A DNA stretch of 64,000 nt from Arcanobacterium sp. S3PF19 (lineage in GTDB: Bacteria; Actinomycetota; Actinomycetes; Actinomycetales; Actinomycetaceae): positions 62,001 through 126,000 of the forward strand of contig NZ_JRMX01000014.1 in assembly GCF_000758825.1 (NCBI RefSeq), written 5' to 3'. Position numbers and translations under genes: made by a program. Below the pieces are notes generated by a model. It worked only from the letters and a program-made list of their open reading frames with translations, had not been told where the DNA came from and searched no databases. Positions 63,331 through 64,000 of the stretch are shown here, piece after piece (the first letter of the stretch is position 1; each line of letters starts with the position of its first letter).

Positions 63331-64000
63331 GTGTCTACACCAACCGATCCGTATAATTCAGCAGAAAACCGTCCGTTTTCGGATGACGACGGGCTTCTCG
63401 CCCCGATCCCGGAGGAAACGGAAACAGGCTCTGCCAATGCCGACCCTGCGGCAGAGGGAGATTTTCCTCTGCCCGAAGCCGACCCGTTGGTTTGGGACCG
63501 TGTTTTTACCGCCGAGAGCGCCGCTTCTGCCGAAGAACCGGCCGAAGAAGGAATAGGCGGGCGTTATCTGGTCAATCCCGCGGAAAACGGAGAAACGCAC
63601 GCCGCAGCGGACACAGATACTTTCGGCACTCTTCCCCCGGTTCCGCCGGAAGCATCCGTTTCTGCCGAACCGCCGGCGCCGCAGCATAATTTTTCAGCGC
63701 CCGAGCCTACACCTGCGCCTGCACCGCAGGCGCCCGCGCCTTTCGCACCCGCCCCGGTCTTCACACCCGCGGAAGAAAACACACAGTCTGCGAAAGGGCA
63801 CTCCGGCGAAGATACATACCTTTCTCTTCCCGAGGAACATTCCCTCCCGGAAGAACACGGACTTTTCTCCGCCCGGCCGACTGAAGCCGCTCCTGCGCCG
63901 GAGGCGCCCGCGCCTTTCGCACCCGCCCCGGTCTTCACACCTGCGGAAAATCCGTCTGAAGACGCCGACCCCGGCAGGGCCAATGCCACATTGGGCGATA
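63331..64000 (+). CDS. Pro/Ala/Glu-rich protein, 5' part
   Basis: The first 223 codons of a gene that runs off the window. It starts at GTG 63331 after GAGGAGAAG. The product is acidic and low in complexity, with many Pro, Ala and Glu residues. Two nearly identical 17-residue blocks (APAPQAPAPFAPAPVFTP and APAPEAPAPFAPAPVFTP) occur 163 bases apart. No domain is seen; this may be the flexible N-terminal part of a secretion-related, FtsK-like or cell-wall protein, but that is guesswork. It is divergent from the tad operon. Confidence 0.7.
   Translation, partial: MSTPTDPYNSAENRPFSDDDGLLAPIPEETETGSANADPAAEGDFPLPEADPLVWDRVFTAESAASAEEPAEEGIGGRYLVNPAENGETHAAADTDTFGTLPPVPPEASVSAEPPAPQHNFSAPEPTPAPAPQAPAPFAPAPVFTPAEENTQSAKGHSGEDTYLSLPEEHSLPEEHGLFSARPTEAAPAPEAPAPFAPAPVFTPAENPSEDADPGRANATLGD
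63733..63952 (+). repeat. Repeated Pro/Ala-coding blocks
   Basis: Two blocks of about 50 bases (from about 63733 and about 63896) are almost identical at the DNA level, including the sequence GCGCCCGCGCCTTTCGCACC and the following codons through TTCACACC. The high nucleotide identity suggests a recent internal duplication. Confidence 0.8.

Noticed and set aside
1-64000. Many long open frames antisense to, or in other frames of, well-supported genes (for example 911-1915 minus, 2791-3783 minus, 17440-19011 plus, 59462-61390 plus).
   Set aside because: They overlap genes with clear family motifs, have no ribosome sites or promoters, and are explained by the GC-biased codon use of the real genes.
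1-64000. CRISPR array, prophage or insertion sequence.
   Set aside because: No regularly spaced repeats, phage structural genes or transposase were found; the only notable repeats are the islet direct repeats and the coding repeat near the end.

Overview
The window is a 64 kb piece of an actinobacterial chromosome of moderate GC content. The evidence is lineage-typical: an HspR repressor with two matching HAIR operators, a tad pilus locus in the mycobacterial-type order, families DUF4032, DUF4244, DUF4235 and DUF5808, a basic-tailed topoisomerase I, and at least eleven genes whose start codon sits 6-8 bases after a -10 box (leaderless messages). A host-associated Actinomycetaceae- or Bifidobacterium-like organism would fit, but the genus cannot be fixed from sequence reading alone. 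No rRNA operon, CRISPR array, phage, transposase or integrase was seen.

Layout. 0-4.5 kb: the 5' end of class II fructose-bisphosphate aldolase, then a sugar ABC transporter (binding lipoprotein and two permeases, no ATPase) and a DUF624 membrane protein. 4.5-9.5 kb: fixC-fixX without fixAB, a short-chain dehydrogenase with a SpoU-type RNA methylase, exonuclease III and a serine hydrolase. 10-19 kb: clpB, gluQ with a GNAT protein, a YbaK deacylase, and the heat-shock operon dnaK-grpE-dnaJ-hspR. 19-24 kb: pyrG and the ferrous-iron operon feoB-(Cys-rich small protein)-feoA behind a DtxR/IdeR-like box. 24-31.4 kb: a cupin, an MFS exporter, a DUF4921 protein and the thiamine transporter thiBPQ under a TPP riboswitch. 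31.4-36.9 kb: a DUF4235-like protein, dcd and tRNA-Gly, then an accessory pocket ending at tRNA-Thr. 37-46.2 kb: a DsbA-like protein, a membrane Ser/Thr kinase, an MsmK/UgpC-type ATPase, a DUF4032 protein, recR-dnaX and tsaD. 46.3-46.7 kb: SRP RNA and tRNA-Ser. 46.7-51.8 kb: a second accessory pocket, closed by another tRNA-Thr. 52-58.4 kb: a secreted peptidase and the replication block holB-tmk-topA. 58.4-63.1 kb: the tad pilus locus. 63.3 kb to the end: an unfinished Pro/Ala/Glu-rich protein.

How the genes work together. HspR probably shuts off both its own dnaK operon and clpB through the HAIR sites at 19064-19084 and 12744-12764. The sugar transporter at 0.6-3.7 kb probably borrows the orphan MsmK-type ATPase at 39.7 kb. 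The thiamine transporter is controlled by a riboswitch that appears to act on a sequestered ribosome binding site. The tad genes form one minus-strand pilus assembly line from a CpaE-like protein to TadE/TadG-like minor components.

The most unusual parts are the two accessory pockets, each between a pair of tRNA genes whose 3' ends face inwards. The first (32.7-36.8 kb) carries a PadR-regulated, fully overlapping five-gene ABC operon bounded by 60-base imperfect direct repeats. The second (46.7-51.9 kb) carries a WYL-domain regulator facing a 961-residue AAA+ protein with two intact CbxX/CfqX-type ATPase modules and a degenerate third, followed by an unrecognised 290-residue protein. A perfect palindrome overlaps the shared promoter. 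This second module is the best candidate for an undescribed system, possibly defence or stress related, but the function is inference only.
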